This document shows positions 1 to 7,103 of a stretch of 43,352 nt of DNA, piece by piece. This stretch comes from Chloroflexaceae bacterium (GTDB lineage: Bacteria > Chloroflexota > Chloroflexia > Chloroflexales > Chloroflexaceae). The stretch lies in assembly GCA_028282325.1 (NCBI GenBank), contig JANQID010000106.1, positions 1 to 43,352 of the forward strand. Direction: 5' to 3'. The notes beneath the pieces are model-generated. The model was not told the DNA's origin. It made no database searches and saw only the letters and a program-made list of their open reading frames with translations. Position 1 is the stretch's first letter. Every line of letters starts with the position of its first letter. Both the position numbers and the translations under genes were made by a program.

Positions 1-100
1 GCGCAGCGAAGAATCCCGGCTGTCGGGGACGCTGAGACCCTTCCCCTTCGCTTCGCTCAGGGTCAGGGTGACATGCGGCCTGTTCATTATCGTTTGGTAT
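1..100 (+). repeat. MITE-like element copy 1 (truncated at window start)
   Basis: This is the right part of the dispersed element described for the copy at 15530-15668. The right end GTTTGG followed by TA lies at 92-99. The interior carries the family's core, including a segment of the type CTTCGCTTCGCTCAGGGT. The left end lies outside the window. It is in the same orientation as the copies at 25987 and 43236. No coding potential is seen. Confidence 0.75.
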
Positions 101-125
101 CTATGAATACGGGATAAGAAAACAC

Positions 126-179
126 ATCAATGGAAAAATTGATGGCAAGCCGGAAAATCCGGCTATGCGCGGCTTTTTT
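126..179 (-). terminator. Stem-loops downstream of dnaB
   Basis: Two small hairpins lie just past the dnaB stop. One is ATCAAT/ATTGAT (126-131 with 138-143). The other is a 7-bp AGCCGGA/TCCGGCT stem with an AAA loop (148-164). On the minus strand the 126-143 hairpin is followed by GTGTTTTCTT, a weak U-tract. They could end the rplI-dnaB transcript, but neither is a textbook terminator. Confidence 0.3.
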
Positions 180-223
180 ATACCTTATGTAGTTCATAAC
201 ATACGCTTCCATTACAGACAAAG

Positions 224-1558
224 TCAATATCCTTCCGGCATACGATAGCGTTCCAAATTCTGGAACCGGGTGGTATTCGCCTCGAAGCGCAACGGGATCA
301 CGCCAAGTGGGCCGTTGCGATGCTTGGCGATATGCAGTTCGGCAATACCTTTTTTATCGGTTTCCTTATCATACAGCTCTTCGCGATAGATAAAAATCAC
401 CATATCGGCGTCTTGCTCGATGCTCCCCGATTCTCGGAGGTCGGCCAGCACCGGAATGTGGCTAGTGCGGCCTTCTACCGCACGCGACAATTGACTCAAT
501 GCAATCAGCGGAACGTTTAACTCACGGGCCAGAGCTTTTAATCCCCGGCTGATCTCGCTCACTTCCTGCACGCGGTTGTCGGTGCGGCGACCTTGCATCA
601 GTTGCAGGTAATCGACCATCAACAAATCGATGCCGGCCTCGGCGCGCAATCGTCGGGATTTGCTACGCACCTCGGCAATGCTCACCCCCGGCGTATCATC
701 GATATACAACGGCGCGGAGGAGAGTATACCCATCGCCTCCATCACCGCCTGCAGGTCGTGATCGCGGATATTGCCGGTGCGCAGTTGCTGCGTATTAATC
801 GATGTGTGCATCGACAGTAAGCGTTGGATAAGTTGATCGCGGCTCATTTCCAGGCTAAAAAGCCCGACGGTTGACTGCGTATGCATCACGACATTGTAGG
901 CAATGGAGAGCGCCAGGCTAGTTTTCCCTACGCTGGGCCGCGCCGCAAGAATGATCAGGTCTGACGGCTGCAACCCGCCAGTCAACTCGTCGAGGTCGTG
1001 ATAGCCGGTTGGTACGCCAACCACCTCGCCGCGCCGCTCTTGCAAACGGGTGACTTGTTCAAAGAACGAATTCACCACCTGGCCGATATGCACAAAATCT
1101 TGCGCAGATTGGCGTTGCGCAATGTTAAAGATCTCAGCCTCGGCTTTGTCGAGCGTATCCTCTAGATCTTCGCTTTCGTCATAACCCATCGCCGCAATAT
1201 TTCCACCGGCTTCGATCAATCGACGCCGCATCGCGGTGCGCTCAACAATGCGCGCATAATATTCGACGTGTACGGCGGTCGGCACATCGGCGGTCAGGTC
1301 GGTCAACATCGCGATCCCGCCAACCGATTCAAGGCGTTCGCGGCGGCGCAACTCATCGGCGACAGTGGAAATATCGGGAGGAATGCGCTGGCTATAGCAA
1401 GCCAGCATCGCCTCGTAGATCCAGGCGTGTTTCTCCAGGTAAAAATAGTCGGCGAACAGCCACGGCGCAATGGCAATAATGGCATCGCGATCAAGCATCA
1501 CAGCGCCGAGCGTCGCACGCTCCGCATTAATATCAGCCGGCAGTGAACGCTGTTCCAT
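224..1558 (-). CDS. dnaB: Replicative DNA helicase DnaB
   Basis: Hexameric 5'-3' helicase that unwinds the replication fork and recruits primase. The 444-residue product is the usual family length. Residues 1-105 form the helical N-terminal domain (it begins MEQRSLPADINAERATLG). Residues 180-440 form the RecA-like motor, with Walker A ARPSVGKT (206-213), Walker B LLMVDY (312-317), and a late KHRNGP motif (412-417) typical of DnaB. The ATG at 1558 fits the family N-terminus and follows a purine-rich GGAG/GGGGA stretch. The reading frame stays open 37 codons further upstream, but that stretch is not DnaB-like. It lies 178 bp downstream of rplI on the same strand, the common rplI-dnaB order. No intein or frameshift is seen. 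Confidence 0.97.
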   Translation of the reverse strand: MEQRSLPADINAERATLGAVMLDRDAIIAIAPWLFADYFYLEKHAWIYEAMLACYSQRIPPDISTVADELRRRERLESVGGIAMLTDLTADVPTAVHVEYYARIVERTAMRRRLIEAGGNIAAMGYDESEDLEDTLDKAEAEIFNIAQRQSAQDFVHIGQVVNSFFEQVTRLQERRGEVVGVPTGYHDLDELTGGLQPSDLIILAARPSVGKTSLALSIAYNVVMHTQSTVGLFSLEMSRDQLIQRLLSMHTSINTQQLRTGNIRDHDLQAVMEAMGILSSAPLYIDDTPGVSIAEVRSKSRRLRAEAGIDLLMVDYLQLMQGRRTDNRVQEVSEISRGLKALARELNVPLIALSQLSRAVEGRTSHIPVLADLRESGSIEQDADMVIFIYREELYDKETDKKGIAELHIAKHRNGPLGVIPLRFEANTTRFQNLERYRMPEGY

Positions 1559-1736
1559 ACGATTTGTCCCCACTTCTCCCGCGCCAATCCCCCGGTTCTC
1601 AAGACCTTGTCCACATCCTGCGCTCAGAATCGATAATGTGCCAGCGGCCGCAGCCGGGCACATTATCAACCCTTCGAGACGTATGCGATTGTCGCGCTGT
1701 CAGCTATGGGCGAGAGCGTCAGGCGTTCTTCTCAGG

Positions 1737-2246
1737 CTACGCCTCAGCTTCAGTTTGCTCGCTATCGTCGGTAACGGCAACCGAGCCTTCGGTTGCCTCC
1801 ACCACGACATTCACAACTGGCTCCAGATCGCTCGCCAGGCGCACCTTGACCGGATAGATGCCGATGCGCTTGATCGGCTCTTCAAGATCTACCTTGCGTC
1901 GATCAACCTCGATGTCAAGGGTCTGGCTCAGCTTCTCCGCAATATCAAGGTTGGTGACGGAGCCGTAGAGGCGATCCAGCTCGCCAACGCGGGCGGTAAA
2001 ACGAATGGTCTGGCCGTTGATGCGCGCTGCCAGCGCCTCGGCATCACGCCGCACCGCCTCAGCGTGTCGCTGCTGCGCCTTGATACGCTCTTCGGCCTGG
2101 CGCACCTGACCGGGCGTCGCCATGACGGCAAACCCTTTGGGAATCAGATAATTGCGCCCAAAACCACCAGCAACATCTTTGATTTCTCCTGCCTGACCCA
2201 GCTTTTCAACATCCTGGGTCAGCAGCACTTTCATTTTCGAACCCAC
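1737..2246 (-). CDS. rplI: 50S ribosomal protein L9
   Basis: L9 of the large ribosomal subunit: an N-terminal rRNA-binding domain, a long connecting helix and a C-terminal domain. The signature block running from MKVLLTQDVEKLG to GGFGRNYLIPKG is intact, and a charged helix (around residues 60-85) leads to the second domain. The C-terminus is a Glu/Asp/Thr-rich tail. The start is ambiguous. A strong GAGGAG site (2254-2259) sits 7 nt before a GTG at 2246, giving MGSKMKVLL. The canonical ATG (MKVLL) is at 2234, 19 nt from that site. I chose the GTG on ribosome-site spacing; the ATG gives 165 residues. It is upstream of dnaB, probably in one transcript. Confidence 0.95.
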   Translation of the reverse strand: MGSKMKVLLTQDVEKLGQAGEIKDVAGGFGRNYLIPKGFAVMATPGQVRQAEERIKAQQRHAEAVRRDAEALAARINGQTIRFTARVGELDRLYGSVTNLDIAEKLSQTLDIEVDRRKVDLEEPIKRIGIYPVKVRLASDLEPVVNVVVEATEGSVAVTDDSEQTEAEA

Positions 2247-2364
2247 AATAGTACTCCTCAAAGCACACGACGCCGTAAATTGAAACGGAACCTATCATAC
2301 CATAACTCATTCAACGGCGCCACCGCTAGATGCGATTAGTTATAGACCGAAGCTTCGGCCTCGA

Positions 2365-3102
2365 TCACGCGCCTAATCCCGCCGTCACAGCGCTCACAAG
2401 CAATAGCGCGCAAAGACCGAGCAGCGCAAGAATGCCGCCAATGGCCGGGAAGAATGCGACGGCGATTGCGGCGCGTCCATTGTCAAGGCGATGGGCCACC
2501 CCAGCGCTGACGATCAAAATCACCAGTCCCCATCCCCACGCAATCAGGCCAAATGCACTGCCGAGAAATGGAACAAACGTGAGCGCATCGAGCGCATGCG
2601 GCGCCACCGAGAGCGCTCCCAGTCCCAGCATTTGCTGGATATTGCCCTGCCCGCCCAGCCAGCGCGCAGCAATGTGGGTAAAGATGACCGCGATCAGCAA
2701 CCCGCTCAGATAGCTGAGCGGTTGCGAGACCAGCACGCCCAGGCCTTGAAACAACGCGCCGGCTGGTTGCGGCAACGCAACTGGCAGATCGTTCAGGGTA
2801 CGCGCCAGATCAAACGCAGGATCAATGTTCTCGCGAATGAGCTTGACTGCCTCGCGCTGTTCGGGGGCGGTCGCCGCCAACGCTTGCTGGTCAAGCATAT
2901 CGAACCACGCTTCGCGGAGCGTCGCAAATTCGCGATCCGGATTGAGAACTCCCATAAATGTGCGTACGCCGTTTACACCGCCGACGAGCAATCCCACCAG
3001 GAGCACAACCAGCATTCCCCGTCGCACGGCATGCGGCGATTCGCGCAGCCCGTAGAGTAGCGTCTGGTTCAGCGTTAATGCGCCGTTGAACGTGTCGATC
3101 AT
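2365..3102 (-). CDS. Yip1-family membrane protein (second of a tandem pair)
   Basis: Integral membrane protein of about 245 residues with an N-terminal cytosolic stretch, one hydrophobic segment near residues 29-45 (MLVVLLVGLLVGGV) and several more in the C-terminal half. The stretch MLGLGALSVAPHAL after a GGQGN turn resembles the Yip1 domain, and the same layout occurs in the upstream neighbour, so the two look like diverged duplicates. The molecular role of bacterial Yip1-type proteins is not established. The start at 3102 (MIDTFNG) has AGAGGAG 10 nt upstream; an ATG at 3111 is too close to that site. It starts 19 bp after its paralogue ends and reads toward rplI, so it is probably in the same operon. 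Confidence 0.75.
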   Translation of the reverse strand: MIDTFNGALTLNQTLLYGLRESPHAVRRGMLVVLLVGLLVGGVNGVRTFMGVLNPDREFATLREAWFDMLDQQALAATAPEQREAVKLIRENIDPAFDLARTLNDLPVALPQPAGALFQGLGVLVSQPLSYLSGLLIAVIFTHIAARWLGGQGNIQQMLGLGALSVAPHALDALTFVPFLGSAFGLIAWGWGLVILIVSAGVAHRLDNGRAAIAVAFFPAIGGILALLGLCALLLVSAVTAGLGA

Positions 3103-3121
3103 CAGGCTCATTCTCCTCTTG

Positions 3122-3832
3122 CTATCCGCCGACCGCGTTGGCGATTGCCGAACCAAAGACGCACACAATGCACGTCAACAGCGTCACCAGCAGAAACGGC
3201 CCAAGCAGCGTCGCCCAGAAGGCGCGCCACGGCGCAAGCGCATGTGCCTCGCGAATAGCGACATAGTTGGCGAGTAATGCCAGCAGCACGGTTCCGGCGA
3301 CCTGGGCGAACGGCACTATCTGCACCAGACCAAGCAAGTTGGCGCCGCTGGCCAGAGCGGTGCATCCCAACGTTTGGATCAGCGTGCCCTGGCCGCCCAT
3401 CAGGCGCGCAATACTATGCGCAAATAGCCCGTATATGCTCCAGACCAATAATGCGATCACCGGAGTGAGCGCCAGACCAATGAGATCGCCGGAGACGTTG
3501 CCGTCAACCAATTGCACGATGCGCGATACCTGGTCGAATTGTTCGCGAAAGCTTGTAGCGAAGCCGGGAATGTCGGCGCTCAACTGGCGATGCCACGGCA
3601 TTGCCGCCAGCCCTTCATAGAGGGCGCGCTCAAAAACTTCCCGTTCGGGCGATGTCAATACCTCGCCGATGCGGCCGATCAGTTTAGCTACAGCGACCAT
3701 CAAGCTGATGATAACGACCAGAATGGCCCCGCGGGTCAATCCATCGGGCGATTCGCGTTGTTCTCGATACACGTCCGTTTCGAGAAACAGACCGCCCAGG
3801 CCCAGACGAACATAGTCACGAGCGGCTTGCAT
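3122..3832 (-). CDS. Yip1-family membrane protein (first of a tandem pair)
   Basis: A 236-residue membrane protein. It has a short N-terminal helix, a hydrophobic segment at about residues 35-52, a soluble middle, then three or four hydrophobic segments from residue 117 on. The motif MGGQGTLIQTLGC before the next membrane span is the hallmark Yip1-type stretch. Its layout matches the downstream gene at 2365-3102, including the opening block ending in RESP followed by a short run and a membrane span. No enzymatic residues are recognised. An extended -10 site (TGC TAGAAT) lies 39 nt upstream between 10-bp inverted repeats, so it probably heads the transcript running toward rplI and dnaB. Function unknown. 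Confidence 0.75.
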   Translation of the reverse strand: MQAARDYVRLGLGGLFLETDVYREQRESPDGLTRGAILVVIISLMVAVAKLIGRIGEVLTSPEREVFERALYEGLAAMPWHRQLSADIPGFATSFREQFDQVSRIVQLVDGNVSGDLIGLALTPVIALLVWSIYGLFAHSIARLMGGQGTLIQTLGCTALASGANLLGLVQIVPFAQVAGTVLLALLANYVAIREAHALAPWRAFWATLLGPFLLVTLLTCIVCVFGSAIANAVGG

Positions 3833-3842
3833 CGTTATGTCC

Positions 3843-3901
3843 TTGCGATTTCAATCTTCAAACCTGTCGTATTCTAGCACACTCGCCTGGGGAAATCGCA
3901 A
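3843..3901 (-). promoter_or_regulatory. Extended -10 promoter framed by a 10-bp inverted repeat
   Basis: The perfect inverted repeat TTGCGATTTC (3843-3852) and GAAATCGCAA (3892-3901) brackets a minus-strand extended -10, TGC TAGAAT (3871-3879), located 39-47 nt upstream of the Yip1 gene. The -35 is poor. The arrangement would suit a dimeric repressor or a looped operator. The sequence is direct evidence; the regulatory role is inferred. Confidence 0.4.
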
Positions 3902-3932
3902 AGCGCGGATCGAGTCGCGCCTTTCGGGTAGG

Positions 3933-3950
3933 GGCGAAAGACGTTTCGCC
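3933..3950 (-). terminator. Stem-loop after the HtrA-like gene
   Basis: A perfect 7-bp stem, GGCGAAA/TTTCGCC, with a GACG loop lies 48 bp past the stop of the protease gene. No U-tract follows, so it may be a stabilising hairpin or a rho-assisted stop. Confidence 0.4.
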
Positions 3951-3997
3951 TGTACTTCGCATCGTAGCACGGCGCACGACAATCTCAAAGGGTATTG

Positions 3998-4963
3998 TTA
4001 CGTCGTGGGGATGAGACTTACCGTACGACGACGACCATCGCGCAGGAAGGTAACGCGCCATGGGCGACGATGCTTCAGCGCCTGCACAGCTTCGCGCAAT
4101 GCAGCGACGGTTTCGATTTTGCGCTCCTCGATGTCGAGCAGGATGTCTCCGCCACGCAAGCTGGCGCGATCCGCTGCGCCTCCCGGTGCAACTTCCAACA
4201 GGAGCACGCCGTTGCTTTGTTGCAGGTTGTTCTGCCGCACGATGGATGCATCGATTTCTAGATCCAGGCCGCTGATGCCGAGCAAACCCTTCGCAATGCT
4301 CTGGCGATGTCGCTCGGTAATGCGCCCGATCACTTCATATGCGGTGCTGGCGGAAATAGCAAAGCCCAGCCCCTGAGCAAAAGGCAGAATCGCCGTAGTA
4401 ATGCCGACAATGCGCCCATGCACATCAACCAGCGGACCGCCGGAATTACCCGGATTGATCGACGTGTCGGTCTGGATGAGCTGATCCAGTTTCTGATTCG
4501 GTCCGATCGGCAGCGAACGATCCAGCGCGCTCACGACACCTGTCGTCACGGTGAAGTCCAGGCCATAGGGATTGCCGATCGCGATCACAAGCTGGCCGAC
4601 CCGCAGCGGAGCCGCGCTGAGTTCCGCCACAGGCAGACGGTTGGCGGCCACCCGCAGTACGGCAAGATCATAGGCGCTTTCGGCGCCGATCACGCCGGCG
4701 GGAAGTGCGCGCCCGTCGGGAAGCGTGATCGTAACGCGGGAGGCGTCGGCGACCACATGCGCATTCGTGAGAATATACCCGTCGCTGCTGTAGATCACGC
4801 CGGAACCAACCCCGCGCGGATGTTGATCGCCGCGCCAGGGCCAGACTTGCCGCCCGCCGCGCCCGGTTTCGACCTTCGCCACCGCCGGACCGGCGCGCTC
4901 CGCTGCGGTGGTTATTGCTTGCGAATATGCATCAAGGGCTTCCGCCTCTTTTCCCGTTGACAT
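3998..4963 (-). CDS. HtrA/DegP-type serine protease without signal peptide
   Basis: Trypsin-fold serine protease with a C-terminal PDZ domain, 321 residues. The catalytic triad is visible as His69 in TNAHVV, Asp99 in YDLAVL and Ser174 in GNSGGP. The PDZ domain covers about residues 225-315 (GVLLLEVAPGGAADRASLRGGDILLDI). Family members usually carry a signal peptide or membrane anchor. This one starts MSTGKEAEALDAY with no hydrophobic N-terminus, so it is predicted cytoplasmic unless the true start lies elsewhere. An AAGGAAGGAA site precedes the ATG, and a strong promoter (TTGACG-17-TATACT) lies about 60 nt upstream. It is monocistronic and reads away from the CHAT/sigma cluster. Family assignment is firm; substrate unknown. 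Confidence 0.93.
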   Translation of the reverse strand: MSTGKEAEALDAYSQAITTAAERAGPAVAKVETGRGGRQVWPWRGDQHPRGVGSGVIYSSDGYILTNAHVVADASRVTITLPDGRALPAGVIGAESAYDLAVLRVAANRLPVAELSAAPLRVGQLVIAIGNPYGLDFTVTTGVVSALDRSLPIGPNQKLDQLIQTDTSINPGNSGGPLVDVHGRIVGITTAILPFAQGLGFAISASTAYEVIGRITERHRQSIAKGLLGISGLDLEIDASIVRQNNLQQSNGVLLLEVAPGGAADRASLRGGDILLDIEERKIETVAALREAVQALKHRRPWRVTFLRDGRRRTVSLIPTT

Positions 4964-5020
4964 TGGTGTGTTCCTTCCTTGTCCCCAGATACTCTACAAC
5001 TTTGATAGTTAATGATATTA

Positions 5021-5049
5021 AGTATATCGCACCGAGACGTGTACGTCAA
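5021..5049 (-). promoter_or_regulatory. Sigma-70-type promoter of the HtrA-like gene
   Basis: On the minus strand, TTGACG (5044-5049) and TATACT (5021-5026) are separated by exactly 17 bp. The predicted start near 5014 gives a leader of about 50 nt. Confidence 0.7.
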
Positions 5050-5164
5050 CAGTACAGCACTACTGCGTAATCATGTAATTCATCTCATTCGTTGGCAAGC
5101 TGCAAACTGCGCGCATTTTCGCCTCCGGCGTTGATACGTTTTGCGCCTCATTGCTTCTTCTTCA

Positions 5165-5182
5165 GTGTCGTTACGGTGACAC
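5165..5182 (+). promoter_or_regulatory. Operator-like inverted repeat before the small peptide gene
   Basis: GTGTC (5165-5169) and GACAC (5178-5182) form an inverted repeat around an 8-bp spacer, 27 bp upstream of the start of the 55-residue peptide gene. The position suits a regulator site or the base of an RNA hairpin. Its role is inferred. Confidence 0.35.
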
Positions 5183-5209
5183 AGCTTATCTGAAGAGGAG
5201 GCAACTACG

Positions 5210-5377
5210 ATGACACAGCGAATGACACGATGGACGGCGGGTGCGTTGCTTGCGCTTATGCTGACCTTTGGCATGGCCGCAGGAGCCAGTCAGTTGCAAA
5301 GCGCTGCGGCTGAACAGCCCACGACTGCGCCGGTTCAGATGATCGCCGATCCGGGCGGCAGTTGCGGCAACGGCTAG
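5210..5377 (+). CDS. Small secreted peptide precursor (55 aa)
   Basis: A short gene supported by a near-perfect ribosome site (AGAGGAGG, about 8 nt before the ATG at 5210). The 55-residue product has a basic N-terminus (MTQRMTRWT), a hydrophobic core (AGALLALMLTFGMAAG) and a signal-peptidase-like end, followed by a short Ala/Gln/Pro-rich stretch and a C-terminus DPGGSCGNG with a single Cys. Secretion of a peptide of roughly 25-30 residues is predicted. No family is recognised. A Gly-rich Cys tail might mean modification, disulfide dimerisation or a signalling peptide, but none of these can be shown here. A stem-loop at 5395-5424 follows it, and the sigma-factor gene begins 264 bp downstream on the same strand. 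Confidence 0.7.
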   Translation: MTQRMTRWTAGALLALMLTFGMAAGASQLQSAAAEQPTTAPVQMIADPGGSCGNG

Positions 5378-5394
5378 AGAAGACGAATCACGAT

Positions 5395-5424
5395 AATGAC
5401 GGCGGGCTGGCGCCGCCCGTCGTT
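5395..5424 (+). terminator. Stem-loop between peptide and sigma genes
   Basis: AATGACGGCGG (5395-5405) pairs with 5413-5424 across a 7-nt loop, with one bulged base. It is GC-rich and stable but has no U-tract. It could end or attenuate the peptide transcript. Confidence 0.4.
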
Positions 5425-5576
5425 CATTCACCAACACCGGCACGTTATGTGTGATATTCGCCTTGTCTGTCCCGTTCATCATCTGCAATCCGGTCGCGTG
5501 TGCATCTGCCGCAACAGAGCAGCGACTCGGACAACGGACAAACTCTGGCAACCGCCACAGCCAATCGATTCGGCGA

Positions 5577-5606
5577 TTGACGCTTTCCCCTCGCCTGTGA
5601 TACCAT
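5577..5606 (+). promoter_or_regulatory. Candidate promoter of the sigma-factor gene
   Basis: TTGACG (5577-5582), an 18-bp spacer, and TACCAT (5601-5606). The predicted start near 5613 gives a leader of about 29 nt before the GTG at 5642. The -10 matches only 4 of 6 consensus bases. Confidence 0.45.
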
Positions 5607-5641
5607 CAGAGCAACACGACGAGGGCGGAAAGGACAGCAGC

Positions 5642-6433
5642 GTGAGCGATCCGGAGCGGAACGCGCTACGGACTGCCTGGCAACGACTGGCGCAGCGTTA
5701 CGATTGGCAGTTGGCTCAAGATGAAGCTGCGTTTCTGGAAAGCGCGGCGACCGAACTCCAATCTCTGGTCAGTGATGCATCCCTGTCTCGCAGATGCCAG
5801 ATTGCGGTCTGGCGCGCGTACAGCGCATTGTTGTACCGCGGCTTGTGGCATGGTCAAGAACGCGCGGCGCAGGAACTCTGGCTGGCGTTTGCCCGGCTTG
5901 CGCTAGGCAAAGGCGTTGCGCGGCCTAATGCTGAAGAGCTTGCCCAAGAGACTGTCACACGCGCGCTGGAAAAGTTGCCCGTCCTTCAGCAGCCGCAGAG
6001 TCTGCTGTCCTGGGCATTGACAATCTTCCGCACGGTGCGGCGCGAGAGTCAAGTGGTCGCCGAAAACGAAATCGCTCTGCCGCACGATCCCGATGACCGA
6101 GTATGGGAGATTGAAGATCCGGCGAATCTGGCGGCGGATGTTGAAGAACGTCTGGTGAGCCGGGAGTTGCAGGCGTTGCTGTGGGCAAAATTGCCCAACG
6201 ACCTGGAACGCCTGGTGTTGTTGCGCATAGTCGTTCTGGATGACAAACCTCGCGATGTTGCACGTGATCTGGGCTTGCCGCTGCACCGCGCGCGCATTGC
6301 CAAACACCGCGCGTTGGCCCGGTTGAAAGAAGATTCTGAAGTATTCGAGGCCCTCCGCGATCTTGTCGGCGATCCACGTTTGACCCCGACTGCTACGGAA
6401 GGAGAGGGCGATGGCCCGTGGACCGAACCCTGA
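5642..6433 (+). CDS. ECF-like sigma-70 family RNA polymerase sigma factor
   Basis: A 263-residue protein with two sigma modules. Region 2 spans about residues 55-137 (AEELAQETVTRALEKLP, then a LLSWALTIFRTVRRES helix). Region 4 spans about 174-230 (LPNDLERLVLLRIVVLDDKPRDVARDLGLPLHRARIAKHRALARLK), a helix-turn-helix for -35 recognition. There is a roughly 50-residue N-terminal extension and a short acidic tail. The GTG start at 5642 follows AAGGA by 7 nt; upstream in-frame sequence shows no domain. Its last 23 bp overlap the next gene, so the pair is translationally coupled, the usual arrangement for ECF sigma and anti-sigma. Region 4 is clear and region 2 is divergent. It likely controls genes of this cluster, which is an inference. 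Confidence 0.8.
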   Translation: MSDPERNALRTAWQRLAQRYDWQLAQDEAAFLESAATELQSLVSDASLSRRCQIAVWRAYSALLYRGLWHGQERAAQELWLAFARLALGKGVARPNAEELAQETVTRALEKLPVLQQPQSLLSWALTIFRTVRRESQVVAENEIALPHDPDDRVWEIEDPANLAADVEERLVSRELQALLWAKLPNDLERLVLLRIVVLDDKPRDVARDLGLPLHRARIAKHRALARLKEDSEVFEALRDLVGDPRLTPTATEGEGDGPWTEP

Positions 6434-7103
6434 GCGTGAGGCAGCGGAACGCCTCTTACACGCACTGAAGCCGTCGGGCGCGCTGAGTTGCGAGCAGGCG
6501 CGCATACTGATTCCTGCGCTTGTGGAAGCCGAATTCGCCGGCGAAGATGTGGACGCATCGCCGGTGTTTGCGCCTGTGCTGCGTGCGATCGATCACTGCC
6601 CCGATTGCGCCGAGCTTTATGCGCAACTCGCGGCGGATATGGAAGCGTTGCTGGGTGACGCCGAAACAGCGGCGGCGCTTGAACCAACGCCGTTGAAACC
6701 GCCGACATTTTTTACGCCGACGCGAGCGAGCGAGCATATTGTGGTACGCGTATTGCAGGGCGTGGCGCGCCAGTTCGATCTCTCCCTCGCAACCGCACGC
6801 CTGCTTCCCGCCGCGGGAACGCTCAGCGGCGGACGGCAGATCAATCTCTTCACCGACCACTTGTCCGAAGTATCCGGGGCGCCGTTGGTATCGGTGTCGC
6901 TGCAGGTTGAGAATGACGCTGCGGCGTTGCTTGTCGCGGTGCGTGAAGCGGAGGCGACGACACGCTGGGAAGTCCGGACTATGGTCGCCGATCAGATGCA
7001 TACCGCCACGACTGACGATCACGGGATCGCCCGGTTCGCACCGATCGCACTGGCGGCACTCGACGCGCTTGTGGTGCGCTGCGTCGAGCTACTCCCAGAG
7101 TAG
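6411..7103 (+). CDS. Candidate anti-sigma factor with a Cys/His site
   Basis: A 230-residue soluble protein whose start overlaps the sigma gene by 23 bp. The N-terminal 80 residues have a putative zinc site, Cys27 with His62-Cys63-x2-Cys66 (HCPDC). This resembles the zinc-binding anti-sigma fold (zf-HC2/ZAS), though the usual His-x3-Cys-x2-Cys spacing is not kept. A linker with Pro/Thr (90-105) leads to a C-terminal domain (about 108-230) with alternating hydrophobic strands (PLVSVSLQVENDAAALLVAVREAE) that suggest a beta-rich module. There is no membrane span. Gene position and the metal-site motif support an anti-sigma role. The linker could be a protease target of the neighbouring CHAT proteins, which is untested. 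Its 3' end overlaps the convergent CHAT gene by 15 bp. Confidence 0.6.
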   Translation: MARGPNPEREAAERLLHALKPSGALSCEQARILIPALVEAEFAGEDVDASPVFAPVLRAIDHCPDCAELYAQLAADMEALLGDAETAAALEPTPLKPPTFFTPTRASEHIVVRVLQGVARQFDLSLATARLLPAAGTLSGGRQINLFTDHLSEVSGAPLVSVSLQVENDAAALLVAVREAEATTRWEVRTMVADQMHTATTDDHGIARFAPIALAALDALVVRCVELLPE

